64,000 bases of DNA from Golubevia sp. BC0850 (GCA_012976225.1 JAAVVG010000006.1:372001-436000), one strand, 5' to 3'. Counted from the stretch's first letter, positions 1-12,592 are shown. The notes: generated by a model not told the origin, from the sequence alone. Translations and numbers: made by a program.

Positions 1-2093
1 GCATCTTATCAAAGGCAAAGAGGTTGTTGCTAGCGAAAAGAGTGTGATGGAGGAAGTCGCTTGGAGATCTGAAAGAGAGATTGAGAGAGAGAACTAGCTC
101 GCTTGAAGTAAGAGCAAAGAAAGAATGAGCAGAGAAAAAAAGACAGTGAAGGCTGAGAGAAAGTTGATTCGTTAAATTTGAAGAGAGAGAGAAGAAAGGT
201 TGTGAAGACAAGAGGAAAGAAGGGGACAAGCAAACTCGACACAAAGGCATTTTCTAAATTGGGACTTTTCGACGCTAGTACAACGTCACAATCAAGTGGC
301 AAACAAGTAATAACAACCAAATTCAAGACTTTGAGTGAGACAATCCAAAGCTGGAATAGATCCAAACCCACCAAAATTAACAAGTCAGAGAGGACGAAGA
401 GGGAGAAAGCTTGTTGTTGTTCTGTCCAGCGAGTTGGACGAAGGGTAGAGCCAAGCAAGAATGACTGCAAACACGAACAGAGAACCGTTCATACACATTC
501 TAGAATTACATTCTTGAATGTTCTAGGTGACTTGGCGAAAAGGATCGGGTGGCGGTGGGAGCCCTTGCTACAAAGGACAAGAAGGTGAGGCGGTGAGCGG
601 ATGAGGAAAATGTGAGAAATGTAGTAGTGTCTCCTTCATCTGATTTCTACAGCCCTGGTGAGTCTACCATGTCGTGTCTACTTCAGCTGTCTGCGTGGGT
701 TTTTTGAAAGAAGGATCTTGGGCTGAAGATGGAGCAAGCTCAAGAACAAGCGTTACCGAAACGATAGCTCACCGCGCTCACAAAAATTGAAAGATCGGGT
801 CTGAACTTTCTAAGTAAGAGGATCGATTCCCAATCCAGTCCATTCGTCAAAATTCCAGTGATTGCCTTTCTTTCCCTTGCATCCTTTTCCTTCGCTGATC
901 GACAGTCCAAAAGCCTACCAGCCAGAAAATAGTCGGTTCTGAATAGAGCTACGATCGAATCGACAATGAGAAGTGAAAGTAGCAACCTTACTAGGCCAAC
1001 TTGGCTGCTAGAGGAGTGATGCAGTCCATTTGATTGTCAGAGTTGAGAGCTCTTCCGATGCTTTCTGGAGGGAAAAATTTCCCTGGTGTGGATTCAGGCT
1101 GCCTTCCCGTTGGCTCCTCCTTTTAGTCCTCGTAAAGTTAGCAGTTGGAAGGTGACGGCAACGATAGAGCAGGGCTGAGGTGTTCTGGACGGGAGATGGG
1201 AGATGAAATAAATCATTGACTCTTTTGCCCCAATAACTCACAGCTTCACCCCTTTCCCCGGAAGCCAGCACCTTTCAAGAATCTTAAAGCCTTGACTTGA
1301 TATGTGAATGGGAATTTTTGAAGAAATAGACGAAAATGAGATCTGGAGGCTGGGGGAGAAGGGAAGGCAAAAGGGGGAAAGAGGGGGGGGTACGTACAAT
1401 TTGCAGAGATAGGGAAAAATCTCGCCTTATCAACTTGATAGCAGAACGTTCTAACTAGTTATCAGAAATCGTATGCCAGACTTCGCACATAACATGATCA
1501 AGAGCCCTCTATCACGCTAGCTCTGTGAAAGAGAGCGCTCTCAAGAGAATGGCGACAGAGCAGAAAGTTCTTCACCGTTAATCACAAATGTCAGAGATCA
1601 AATGATACTTCTACATACATACTATACCCTTTCGGCTCTCTTGTCTACGAAGACGGACATGCTATCATCCTTCAAGGTTGCAGTTGAGTTTATGAATCTC
1701 AGGACTATCATTTGATTTCTTCCAGAGCCATTCTGTTTCACGATTTGTCCGTACTGTTGTCTTCTCGTCAATCGCCTCGCAGTACGTGCCATGTATTTCC
1801 TTCTCTTTTTGACCCTTTCTGTTGTGGAATAGTGTGAGCGCATGGACGAAGGAGGGATCAGAACCAGCCAATCAGGGATGTACATAAATTCGCATGTGCG
1901 AAATCACCGCGAATCGACCGTTATGATCGATGTCTCCCGGTCTCGATGTAGTTCGGGCTCGAGGGAGATAAGCGCGCTGGAACTCAATTTCAAGCTAAGA
2001 ATTTCTCTCTTCTCTTTCTTCTTTATAACGTCTTCTTCTACTTCTTCTCTTCTTGTTCAACTCGAAACTGAAAGAAGATCATTAGATTGAGTG
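1..2093. other. No recognised gene; upstream region of the Zn2Cys6 regulator
   Basis: The open frames here (longest about 146 codons) overlap on opposite strands, have no recognisable domain and show no consistent splice structure. The last 120 bases before the regulator start are pyrimidine-rich, as expected for a fungal leader. A run of eight G lies near 1383-1390. I see no tRNA, transposon or conserved protein fragment, but exons of a gene lying mostly outside the window cannot be excluded. Confidence 0.5.
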
Positions 2094-4863
2094 ATGGAGA
2101 GCTATCAAGATTTCATTCAGCCATTGGAGAGGGAAAGGATAGAAGAGCAATTGCAAGAAGATAGAGGCACAGTGGTACAGAATTCAGGTGTAGGTTCATC
2201 TAGTTTGCCACAAGCTAGTTGGAACAATTATCAGCAACATCAACAGCAACAGCCAGAACGCCTTCAATTCCAGTCACAGCTACCGGTTCCTCAGAGCTCT
2301 AGCATTCCGACTGGTAGCTACTTCGAGGTTGAGCCTCAAATAAATCGTAACTCGAATTCCTTTCATGAGACTTCCAACTTCATTCAACCAATCCAGTCAA
2401 ACCGTGTTCAGGAGTTTCACTCAAATCCTCACCCTCATGTTCCCCCTCCTCCTGTTGTCCCATTGAGCACAAGCCAGTCTCAATCTATCAGATTCCCATT
2501 CCCTCAAGATCAATTACAGGAACAATCTCAATTTAAGTATACTCAGGATCAACCGCATTTCACTCAACAGAATCATTATTATAAACAAACTCAACATCAC
2601 CACCAACCACAGCAACTCGAGCAAGATCCAGAGGCTTGGAATCCAGATCTCCCTTCTCATCAACCTCCTCAACCTCCTAGCTTCCAAAACTCAATCTCAA
2701 ATGCTATCCCTACTTCTGCATCCTCCTCTTCTTCCTCTAGTCCAATTCAATTCATGAATGCCGCTTCTAGCTTCATCCCAGCCAGCTCTCACTATTCCGA
2801 CCACCCTCGAGAAACTTCAGAAAATTCAACCCAAGCAGCTGCTTCCGATCTTCCTCAAACTTTCAGTCAAGAGGAGGACCATCCTCAGCCGCCTAATCTG
2901 GAATTGACTCCCGCCAGACTCAAGACTCAAGTGAAGCAGAAGCAAGTGTCAGAAGCAGCAGATGGTGGTGGAGGGGGAGCTGGGAACCAAGAGGAGGGGC
3001 CAGCCTCTAAGAAGAAGAAGAAGACTACAAGAAGACAAGGTGTTGTGAGTATAATGAAATTGGCGATGCACTGGGAGGTGCAAAAGGGAGAGCGAAAATG
3101 GGCATGGAGTCTGAAGGAGACAAGTTCTGAGTCTAACTCATCTTTCTACGATCTCCACCTTCATCAGACTTGCGACTCCTGCCGAACTCGACATTTCAAA
3201 TGCGATCTACTCGAGCGCAAGGAGGCTATCACTGGTGTAGCAGACGATCCAGAAGCTCCCAGAGGTGCAAAGACTCTGAAGCAGGAATTCGAAGGAATCA
3301 CTTGCTCTAGATGCTCGTCCAAGAACGTCCCCTGTACCAAGGACCTTCCTCCAGCTCAGAGGAACTATCTCAGACCTGGTAGAAGTGGGAAACGTATAGA
3401 AGAAGCTCGTGCAATGCATGGAACTGCCACTGGTGCTTCTTCGGTCGCCTCTCAAGTCGGTAATCATCAGTTCTTGGATCCGGCTGCTCAACTCGTCTTT
3501 CCTGGCAAGACTGCAGGAGAAGGGAAACTATCTTCAAGCGTCGATGGAGGGTGGTTAGCTGTTCATCTGTGTACTACCTTCTTCAGAAGGTGAGTGGAGA
3601 TTAGGCTCAGAAAATCTTGGACAGTCTAAAAGCTGATTCCAAAACTTTTCTTCTTCATTATCTCAGTGCTCATACACAGATGCCAATCATAGACGCCGAT
3701 AACTTCTCGAAGCGCTTCAATCATGCTAATGGAAATCTCAAGATCATGGTTGTGATGGCTAACGGCGGAGACGAAGAATTCGAGTCAGCTGTGCCTTCTG
3801 CTCCAGGTCTGAGGTTAGACTCTCAGATGAGCACTATCAGTACCATCCAGACATTGGAAACGTTGATAGCTGCTATGCAATGTGCAGCTGCGCACTACAC
3901 GGACTCTCCAAACGTCTTTGGTCCCGGATCTTCTCAATACTTAAAGAAACGAAGTGTTTCTCCTACTTCGAGTTCGACTAAGCCGGCGAGGAGGAAACAA
4001 GGTGGAACTTGTGATCCTTGTAGGATACGTAGAGTCAAATGTGACTACTGGTGAGTTGGAGAAATGAATCATCTTGAAAAGTCAAAGTGGCTTCTTGGTG
4101 CAGAGATAGGAGAACTCTCTACCTTCTCTCGTCACTCGACTTGCCCCAACTTACCTCAAATCTTGCTCAAATGCTCTCAATGGAATTCAGGGAAAGAGGC
4201 GGAAGAGGATGCTCTAGATGCGAGACTAAGAATGTGAGATGCTCTGACACCTTCATTCAGAAGAGACTCGCCAAGGAAAGAGGTGGATCTTCTGCTTCTT
4301 CTAGTTCTGCAGACACTTCAAAAGGTGAAGGTCCTACTGCTCATTTCATCGAAAGAGACTATGAGCCGGAGAACATGTTGATGTTGGGGAAGTTGAGGAA
4401 ACCTTTCTGTCATCAACTTTTAACAAGAGCTTTGGATCTCGTCGAGAAGCATGACATTCTGATCAAGCCATCTGTTGAAGCTGTTCAAGCCTTGATGATA
4501 TTGAGTCCTGTTCTTGCTGCTAGCGACGATCTACAACGATCAAGAGGTGAGTCTGAGCAGGTGTCGAGGAGATGGAACTTTTGCCCTTGTCTTTTCTTTT
4601 CTCATTCTCTGAACGTCTGTCTCACTCTTCTCTTTCCCTCACTTCCTGTCATAACAGAATTCGCAGCGGCAGCTTGCAGTCATCTCCAGGATCTTAACCT
4701 AAGGTCGAACTTTGTGGTAGACGAGAGAGATCCTCGTTCTGTCCAGAATCTACTTTCTCAGATCCATGCTCAAAGGCTGGCTAACGCGACTTGGTCAGTC
4801 AGAAAGCAAAGTAGATCGGATTTCATTTATGGCCACTGACATGTTCCCCCCCCCCTTCTTTTT

Positions 4864-4895
<32 letters not shown>

Positions 4896-6212
4896 GGTGT
4901 TTCGATAGCTTTTGGACATGTGTCTATAGAATCCTTCCTTTCTTGAAAGAGGATGAGCCGGTCAAGTTCGTCAATAGACCTCCAACTGTCGAAGGCGGTT
5001 GCGCTGCGTTTACGGCTCCTTTAAAACTCGATTCACCTGCCTTGTCTGTCTATGGTGATTCAGCTGCCGGCTTCGTAGCCTCTCGTGAGTTAATGGTGGA
5101 TCCTTGATCGCCACTTTCTGCAGTTTGCTGATCTCTCTCTCTTCACATCCCCAACTTTCCCTCTCGAATGTTTCCAGGTCTCGCTCCGATCCAATCGTGC
5201 TCTCTCTCTCGCTATATCGCTAAAAACATAGACGTAGTCTTCTCAACTTCAATTACGGATACTCCTCCGGATCTGAGATTCCCTGGAACCTTCAGTCTTG
5301 TGGAACTTCAACGACTCTCTGCTTCCTGCCATCATGTCTGGACTAGAGTCTCTGAATTGATAGACTTTTCCAACCTTTCGGTTAGCAGAGCGCTCAAAGG
5401 GGACCATAAGTTCTTCGAGTCCAACCCAGTTCTACCAATCTCTTGGGCTGCAACGACTCAGATTTCTTACGTCTCTCTACTTTTGGCGGTCTACAGAGTT
5501 CTAGGGGAACGTCTGAGAGTGCTGGGCACCAGTGTTGAAACAAGAGCAGGCAGAGCAAGACAGGGTCTAGGTCACCCTCCTAGTTTTGAAGAGATGGAGG
5601 CTTTGAAGCAGCTCAAAATTCTCTTTGAAGTAGGGAAGACGAGATGCCTGCTGGCTTGCAGAAGGACTGCTCATCTGACAGCTTGGTTACTGCCAAAGCA
5701 GGTTTTTAAGTGAGTCGCTGAGGAATGTTAGGAATCTTGTGCTTTTTCTGACCTTTCACCCTTCCTCGGTTTCCTCTTTGAGCACCGGATATGTTCGTCG
5801 CCAACTAGTACCTATATCTCAATTCTTAGCTAGCGCTCCAATTCAAGGTTTAATTCAAAAATCATCTCCTCCTGCAAACTCTTCCCTCGTCAGTAGTGGA
5901 ATGGTCGCTTCTTCTCTATCCTCCTCAAGGCCCAATTCTCCGTCTCAACAGGATCTTGGAAATGGATTTGTCAAACCAGATGATCAGAATTCAGCTCTGA
6001 AACATCTCAAGAAACCAAACGAAGAATTAGATTCCTGGACTCAGGAGACCAAGAAGATGGAAGTTGGATGGGTCATAGAGGGAGTCAAGGCCCTCGGATA
6101 TGCTTGGTCGGATTGTGAAGGTCATGTTCGTACAGCCGAGTATCTTCTCCAGAAATCGTTGGCTCAAGAATCCCAGCAACAAGTTGACAATCAAGCTCAA
6201 GGTTCGAGATGA
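2094..6212 (+). CDS. Zn2Cys6 transcription factor with two zinc clusters and a fungal MHR domain
   Basis: Eight exons fit in phase: 2094-3044, 3168-3589, 3667-4050, 4191-4546, 4658-4793, 4897-5084, 5178-5709, 5783-6212, giving about 1132 residues. Residues 1-300 are Gln/Pro/Ser-rich and probably disordered. A first zinc cluster (Cys319, 322, 329, 363, 366, 373) has an unusually long 33-residue loop between its halves. The middle homology region starts at about residue 445 (HLCTTFFRS, then MPIIDADNF). It is interrupted by a second canonical cluster (Cys573, 576, 583, 593, 596, 603), then resumes with helices such as VQALMILSPV. Both clusters contain CSRC and KNV-x-C, suggesting duplication. 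The family binds DNA in the nucleus and regulates transcription; its targets cannot be read from sequence. The start is the first ATG after a pyrimidine-rich leader. The donor of intron 5 is GTCAGT and its 3' end is a TC repeat. Confidence 0.85.
4866..4894 (+). repeat. TC dinucleotide repeat forming an intron polypyrimidine tract
   Basis: About fourteen TC units lie directly before the CAG acceptor of the fifth intron of the Zn2Cys6 regulator. The repeat doubles as the polypyrimidine tract, so its length could affect splicing. Confidence 0.8.
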
Positions 6213-6530
6213 CAATTTAAGCTGCCCTCAACGTTCTCCTCTCTTGCCGCCCCCCCCCACTTTTATCTCTTCTTTTTAGTACAGTAGTAGTTTCTTGTTC
6301 GCATTCTTTCTAATCATTCATTCCACAACCTTCGTTTCTCATGTAATGCACCCATACCAATCGAATCTTTGTCTTTCTTCTTAAATTTTTGTCTTTTTCT
6401 TAAATCTTTCTCTATTCAAAAGTACACCCTCAAGCACACTCCCGCTCTCCCGCTTCTAGTCTCTTCCCTTCCTCAGTGTTTCCTATCTTTCTTCCTGAAA
6501 AGAGAGTACTCCTCCACCTCTCGTCTCTCC
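6213..6530. other. Convergent intergenic spacer
   Basis: This 318-bp spacer separates the stop codons of the converging regulator and N-myristoyltransferase genes. It is pyrimidine-rich with a C run near 6249-6257. No gene is evident, and it probably holds both 3' UTRs and polyadenylation signals. Confidence 0.5.
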
Positions 6531-9500
6531 TTAGACCATGACCACACCATTCCCACTTCCCCATTCAGCTTTGGGATACCTCGACATTACTTCCTGCATC
6601 TGTTCCCGATTCAGCATCACCTCCTTAGACCCACTGGAGTTTGAGACTGTCGTCGACTTGGAAATTTCCTCACTTTTGAGATTCGAGAAGTAAGGATCCT
6701 GATCCGATTCACCAGGTTTGTTACCCATTCCACCTGCAATTGGCGACACCCTCCAGTTCTGTTTTCAGAGGTGAAAAGGAACAAAGAAAAGAAAGTGACA
6801 GCAAGGTTAAGTTCGAAGGTGTGGAGACTCTTTTTCTAGCACTTGAGGATGTTTACTCACAAAGAGGTAGAAACGAAGGAATCCATCTCCTTGACCGAAT
6901 TGTTGTTCTTGAATGAAAAGTTGATTGTCCATAACAGTCAAGCAATTAACGACATCGAAACCAGCCTGTTTGGAAGGGTCAAGAAAGGAGGAAGGCGAGA
7001 GACTGAATTCAGAGACAACTTTCTTGAACTGGCTGTTCAGGTCGAGCCCAACAAGAACTAAACCTCACCTTCTTACTCAAGATCAAAGCATCATTAATGA
7101 GTTCATTCAATCTAGCTTTCAACCTCAATTTCATCTCTCTAGTTTCAACAGCCCAATTCTGAACGTTTTTCTCATCTTCGAATTCCTTTGAACTTAAGCC
7201 TGAAATTTTGGATCTTTGCCATTCTTCAACTGTTGCAGATGAAGAAGTGGAAGCTGAGCTGGAAGGAGCGACTGGATCTGAATCTAGTTCCGTTGAAGAA
7301 GAAGGACTTGAAGAGAAGATTGAATCTGAAGCGTAATAGAAAAGATAAGCTGCATGGATGACGTTTTCAGTTGGGTGATTTAGGATTGATGATGGAAGAG
7401 AATAGAAAGCAAACATATCGGTAATGACCTTTGTTGCTGGGTTCTAACGAATCGGAAGAATTTCGAAGGAGGAGACAAGAGGGAAGGGATCAGAGATCGG
7501 ACGAAAGTGGAGGAAAGAAACAAACTACTTGCGAAGAAGCTTTGGAAATCAAATAACGACCAATTGCGTCTCCTCATGGAGTTACTCACTTCAACCACAA
7601 AAGTCCAAGTGACTTGTTTCTGTCTAGCACCAGTCTTAGCGTCAAGTTCACCTTCACCTCTACCACTTAAAAACAAATGTTTAATTTCTTCATCACTAAA
7701 TCTAGGAGCCATATCAAATCTTTTCATATACCTTCTCATAAGTTTCCCCACCATTCCAACGTCTTTCATTTCCATTTCTCTCAAGCCTTTCAGTTTAGTT
7801 TTCTCAGGTAGATCAAATCTCTTAAAATAAGCCTCTCTACTCATATGTTTAGGAACAGCTGCGAATTCGACTGCAACCAATTTTGCAGGATTAATCGTTC
7901 GATGATAATATCTAGCGCAACTGATTGGAGTTGGTAGTACTATACCACCAGTATAAATGGCTTGGAAAATTCCGGTTAGGTTACATTGTCTAGTAACTTC
8001 TTTGATCAAGACTGGAGCTAAACGTTTGGAACGTAATTTTTTGTGGACGCATAGGAAGTTAATCTCAGTCGAATGATAAGAAGTTTCTCTGACTCTTAAT
8101 TCATGAGGTATTCCTGAAATGAAGGCAACTAGCTTTCTTGAACTTGTTACTCTGACTCCTAGATGCCATTCTGGACGATAACCTGGATGTTTGAGGACCC
8201 TAGATTTGAGATTGAAGAATGAAAGAATGAAAAGCGGGAAGAGGATTGAAGAGAGAGGGTCAATGGAGGGAAGATGAAGAACGTAAAGACTAGGAACTTC
8301 GTCTCGAAAACAGATTTCAGACTTCTGAAAAAGAGCGAGTACTAACCAATGAAGAAATTCTGCTGAATACTTGAATCTCATACTAGCATCATCATCTTCA
8401 ACATAGTTTTGGAAAAGAAGTTCAAAGAGTTCTTGAAGCTGGGCAATGGGAAAGAGAAGTCGAAGTTTTAGGGTCAGAGGAGTGAAGCTTTGATCTTATC
8501 AAGACTCCTGAGATTGATCGATTTCTCTTCGATTCAAAAGAGGTACTCACCTGAGTTGGATCATCAATATCAACGTTGACCCATTCAAAGTCCTTTGGAA
8601 GTGGATATGGCTCAGATCGAACTTCTGAAGGTGGCTTGTTTGGTTCGATTGGACCTTCGTCTATGATGGGACCGTCGCCTGTAGACGATACGAAATTAAT
8701 CAGAATTGGAAGGGCTTCAGTGGATTGTGACTAGAGAAAGCAAGTCGATATCTAGGAAGACCGATTAGAGCCGGTCTATCTCTCGAGATGCTGCAAGCTG
8801 CGACTGCTCCTTTTCTTCCTTCTCTCCAACCTGGGTAGTTTTGAAAAGCAACCAAATATATCTCAATTTTTATTATTTCTTATTCAGAACTTCCAAAATC
8901 TGAGTCTCTGAGTTGCCGTCACTTCCCTTTCCTTCTCTCCTGACCTATGTTCCTATTCCTGTTCCTCACTTCTCCTCTCCTCACTCACCAGGTTTGATAA
9001 CAGGTTGAGTATTCCAAAACTTATGATCCTGTAAATCTTTCTGAGCTTTCTGTTTTCCCTGTTGACTTTTGTTAACAGCGTTCCTTTCATTATTCAAAGC
9101 TTCGAATAATTTCTTCAAAGTTTGATTGTCTAGTTTACTAGCCACAGAAGAATCACCAGTTTCTTGTTGAACCATTTTCCTCATAGCATCGAATTGATCA
9201 TTTGAAAATTGAGCAGTTGAACCAGATTTGGTTGAAGTTGTGAAATGAGCAGTTGTACCTTGAGCTTCATTACTGGGATCAGGATCAGTACCACTACTAG
9301 TACCGCCTGCACCTCCTAACTTCTTTCTTAGCCTTGCAGCTAATTTCTTCTTCTTGTTCTTCTTTGCATTGGCAGATGAAGTTTGAGGGTTTGAAGTTGA
9401 ATTCTCAAGAGATTCAGCTTCAGCTGGTTCTATCGATTCATCTTCTTCTTCTTCTTCACCTTCACCTGATTTATTGACGGCTGACTCTGAGAGTGAATCG

Positions 9501-9568
9501 ATTAGGGATTCAACCGGATCTGAACTTGGATCACTTTTTCCATTAACGGAATCATTTGAGGTTGACAT
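6531..9568 (-). CDS. NMT1: Glycylpeptide N-tetradecanoyltransferase (N-myristoyltransferase)
   Basis: The enzyme transfers myristate from myristoyl-CoA to N-terminal glycine of cytosolic proteins. Seven exons: 9568-8989, 8678-8551, 8438-8347, 8199-7590, 7443-7069, 6965-6861, 6758-6531, about 705 residues. Recognisable family blocks are KFWNTQPV at the end of exon 1, [48 protein letters not shown], and [14 protein letters not shown]. The last exons carry [15 protein letters not shown] and PIAGG. The protein is longer than the usual 450-500 residues because of an acidic, Ser-rich N-terminus with a lysine cluster (about 190 residues) and extra sequence near the C-terminus. The chain still ends GVVMV, close to the GVVML end of the yeast enzyme, whose terminal carboxylate is the catalytic base. 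The start at 9568 (MSTSND) is preferred; an in-frame ATG lies 54 bases upstream. Confidence 0.93.
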
Positions 9569-9688
9569 GACTGGGTCGGCTGGAAGGTGAAAGAGGAGAA
9601 GGGAGAGATGGGGAACACTCATCCCCAAGTCTCAACCCCAACCACCTTATCCTTTTGTAACAGCTGAGAGCTGACAGGAGTATAAAGC

Positions 9689-11697
9689 TGAGCATTAGTA
9701 CCAACAATCGTAGCTTAATTCTGTTTCCTTCACCAAATATCCAAGCAGATCAAGACCAAGAACAAGAACGAGCTCGAACCTTTACTGGTGGTATACATCT
9801 CCAAGTACCTAAACATTCCTCAACACGAACCATCACTGGTCTAAATGTCAGCTTGAACTCTTTTGAATCTTTAAATGTGAGTGCAAGCAAGTACACAGAT
9901 TCAGCTGGTGAAGCATGACTCATCTACTCCTAATCTCTCGACAGTTCCCAAGGGTGGGGTTGAAACGAACGAGCCCGTAATAATACGAGAGACATACAAG
10001 ACGCAGTTGGACTTCAAGTAAAGCCCGGAATGTCATATCAGTAAGTTGTAGAGCGGTATGAAAAGGAGATCTAAAACAAGTTCTCTTCATCCATGCCTTC
10101 CCCCCTTTTTTCTCTCTCTGAACCTCTCTCTCTCCTTCAAGCTGGCAAACATATTTCGGAAATCGATCACAATGAGACACCTTATGAAAAAAGTCGTTTC
10201 GGATCCGTCAAGACTGAATTAAAAGCCAAGTTAACTTTTTCTAGTTTGCTTTGGAAAACTTTGACGGAAACCAAAAATCTCTTCATCATAGCCAACCATT
10301 CAAAGCATGTCGATAAATCTTTGTTTCATTCTAGAATCAATCGTTCTTTCGCAGAAGGTTTAGATCTTGTTTATACTTCAGCATCATCCCAAAACTTCAG
10401 TGTTGGGTATTACGTTCGTCTAGCTTTATCTTTACCGAATCATGATCCTACGCTGAAGCTCCTCAACTTGGAATTGTCTCTTGTTCATTCAACAGACGAT
10501 AATCAGTTCTGGGTCTTCAGATAAACCAGAAGTTGCGAATCCAATCAAACTTTCGTTGTTGGTCGTGGATACAGAGTCGATGGAGAAGAGACAACCTGTT
10601 TCCAGAGAAGAAGAGGTCTTGGAGCTTCAGCGTCAAGCTTCGATTAAAAACAAACATGATTTTGAGAACGATTTGATAACTAGAATCCCTGATGACAATT
10701 CTGCGAGGTGATTTGGTCATCATGCAATGGTTCGAGAAGATGAAACGTTTGTTTGTCCCGCCATTTGATTCCCAAATCGATCTGCCTCTTTCTTTCTACT
10801 TCATCCAGGCCATCTCACGTCTCAGGATCCAGTAGTGCGATCATATTTACTCATTTGTTGGAGCACACAATCCTTTACTCTGTTTTGGACGATGGAGAAC
10901 GGGTGACTCTTCGACATAAAGCACTTTAGCCAATTGTCCTTCCCCCTTGCAGTCTTAGATTTCATTCATTGAAACTCCCTGAGTACTCTTCTGACGATTC
11001 AATTCTAGACTCTCCTATTCCTCGAGATGACTTCGAGGGAACGAAACAGCATGTATCGTACGTATTTGCTCAAGGTTTCACAGGTGTCTGCTAAGTGCTA
11101 ACAATGACTCTCTCTCTCATTTCTTCTTTCATCGAAACAGGCATACTTAATGTGCTTGCGGAGAAGACATTCTTACGTAAGTTCATGGTTCTTTCCTTCT
11201 CTTTTTCATAAGACTGACAACTTTCACTCTCCTTTGAAACCAGTCTTCTCTCTTACGAGGACGAAGTAGACAGATCTTCAGGAGGATCATTGACTTTACC
11301 ATCAATGATCTCAGAACTTCGAGCTATAAGTGGAAGTGGAGGTGAAACCAGTCCGATTGCTCTCAGCTCAACAGATTCGAGGGATGAAGCGAGGAATAGA
11401 GTTCTAGACTTCCTGGAAAGTTGTGTTGAGACTCTCTTGCAACATAATGTTTTCCTTTTCTCACTCTCATGTAGTTTTAGGGTCTAGCGCATCTCATTCA
11501 GCATTATCATCTCAGCAATAGACAGACACTTCACTTGGCAAAAACAAAAGCATGATGGTTTCTGGAAAGACCTACCTTACTCTTTCAGCGCAACAGCACG
11601 GTCTCAGTAGTGGATCTATTCATATCAACGCCTTGGATACAGCTGGATATCCGATCTTCTCTCATGGGGATCATACAGCTCCATTCATCGTCACCTA
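9689..11697 (+). pseudogene. Decayed arrestin-like gene
   Basis: Conceptual translation shows arrestin-like pieces in order. An N-terminal strand region has SLILFPSP and FTGGIHLQVPK. Around 10190-10250 is YEKSRFGSVKTELKAKLTF. A C-domain piece with ILYSVLDDGERVTLRHKAL is followed by LPPCSLRFHSLKLPEYS. The pieces do not form one open gene. There is no in-frame ATG at the 5' end, the frame changes near 10017-10022 and near 10505-10520, and an in-frame TAG lies at 10927-10929 inside the C-domain. Intron-like GTGAGT/AG signals persist (for example from 9878), so this is not a processed copy. Arrestin-domain proteins of fungi normally act as ubiquitin-ligase adaptors for membrane proteins. Assignment rests on motif resemblance and could be wrong; sequencing error could explain single breaks but hardly all of them. 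Confidence 0.5.
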
Positions 11698-11699
11698 AA

Positions 11700-12480
11700 C
11701 TGAGGGGTGCTGCTACCCCTGAATGATCTTCTTACATCGTAAACGAGACTCTGCCTGGTGCCGGCGTCGACATCAAAAAATTACACTAATAACGCAAGCT
11801 TCACAGCGGATAAATCTTTTTTACTTCTCTCAGCTTCTCGGCGCTTTCTCAGTTTGACAGAAAAGCTTCTCCTTCTTCTCAACCCTTTTTTTGGAATTTC
11901 ACAACACTGGTGGCTAGGCTTCGCCTCCCCCAGACTTTGACCATCTCTAAATCTGTCTTTTTTTCTCGTCTTCCTCAAAGAAGCCACTTCAATGTTGCCT
12001 CGTGACAAAGGAGGAGGAGTCGACAACCATTTCAAGGTCGAGAACGCCAATCGACCATGATCGATACCTTAAACGCAATTTTCTTGTATCGATCCGATAA
12101 CACAAATCCATTGAAAAGGTCAAGTATTTGCTGAAGTACATATCATTTGATCTATTATGAAGTACCTCAGGCCATCAGAATAGAAGTGAGGTGATGGTCG
12201 GGTGAATAGGGGGCAGGCATGAGGTAGGAACTCCCAATCCCCACCGGAGAAGACCCTAATAGAAGAGGACCGGTCTTTCCATTTGCAAAAATGCAGAACA
12301 TGTACACGGAAAGAAGGTCAGAGAAATCTCAACAGATTCCCAGATCCCAACTTGATCAAGACGATCTGGAAATTTCAAGAGGTCGAATGAGTTCATATCT
12401 GCTTTCAAGGACCCCTTATCTGATTCCTTCGCTCCTGGGAAGGAACTCTTCCTTCAAATTTTTCAGAATGAGGGATCTCT
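11700..12480. other. Intergenic region upstream of the repeat precursor gene
   Basis: No coding feature is supported here. Short open frames lack domains and overlap each other on both strands. The 3' part leads into the TATA box and leader of the secreted repeat precursor. Confidence 0.45.
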
Positions 12481-12491
12481 TCAAAAAAAGG

Positions 12492-12497
12492 TATAAG
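12492..12497 (+). promoter_or_regulatory. TATA box of secreted repeat precursor gene
   Basis: TATAAG lies 178 bases before the ATG. The related gene at 36.5 kb has TATAAAG at a matching distance (194 bases). Most other genes in the window show no such clear element. Confidence 0.55.
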
Positions 12498-12580
12498 AGG
12501 AATTCATCTTTTCTCCCCTTTCCCTTTCCCTCACCCAATTTCTCTTCTCTTCATCAACTCTTTTTTACTTCTTCTTTTCA

Positions 12581-12592
12581 GTAGCCGGCTAC
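12581..12592 (+). promoter_or_regulatory. 12-bp perfect palindrome in the leader, shared with the gene at 36.5 kb
   Basis: GTAGCCGGCTAC is identical to its reverse complement and sits 78 bases before the start codon, downstream of the TATA box. The same 12 bases occur at 36385-36396 in front of the related secreted precursor. I saw it nowhere else in the window. It may be a site for a dimeric transcription factor or an element acting in the 5' UTR. Confidence 0.6.

Noticed and set aside
30-588. Overlapping frames of 136-146 codons on both strands at the left edge
   Set aside because: They overlap antisense in low-complexity purine/pyrimidine-rich DNA and show no domain, splice context or codon pattern of a real gene.
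12291-12584. 97-codon plus-strand frame before the repeat precursor
   Set aside because: It crosses the TATA box and leader of the downstream gene and has no recognisable features.
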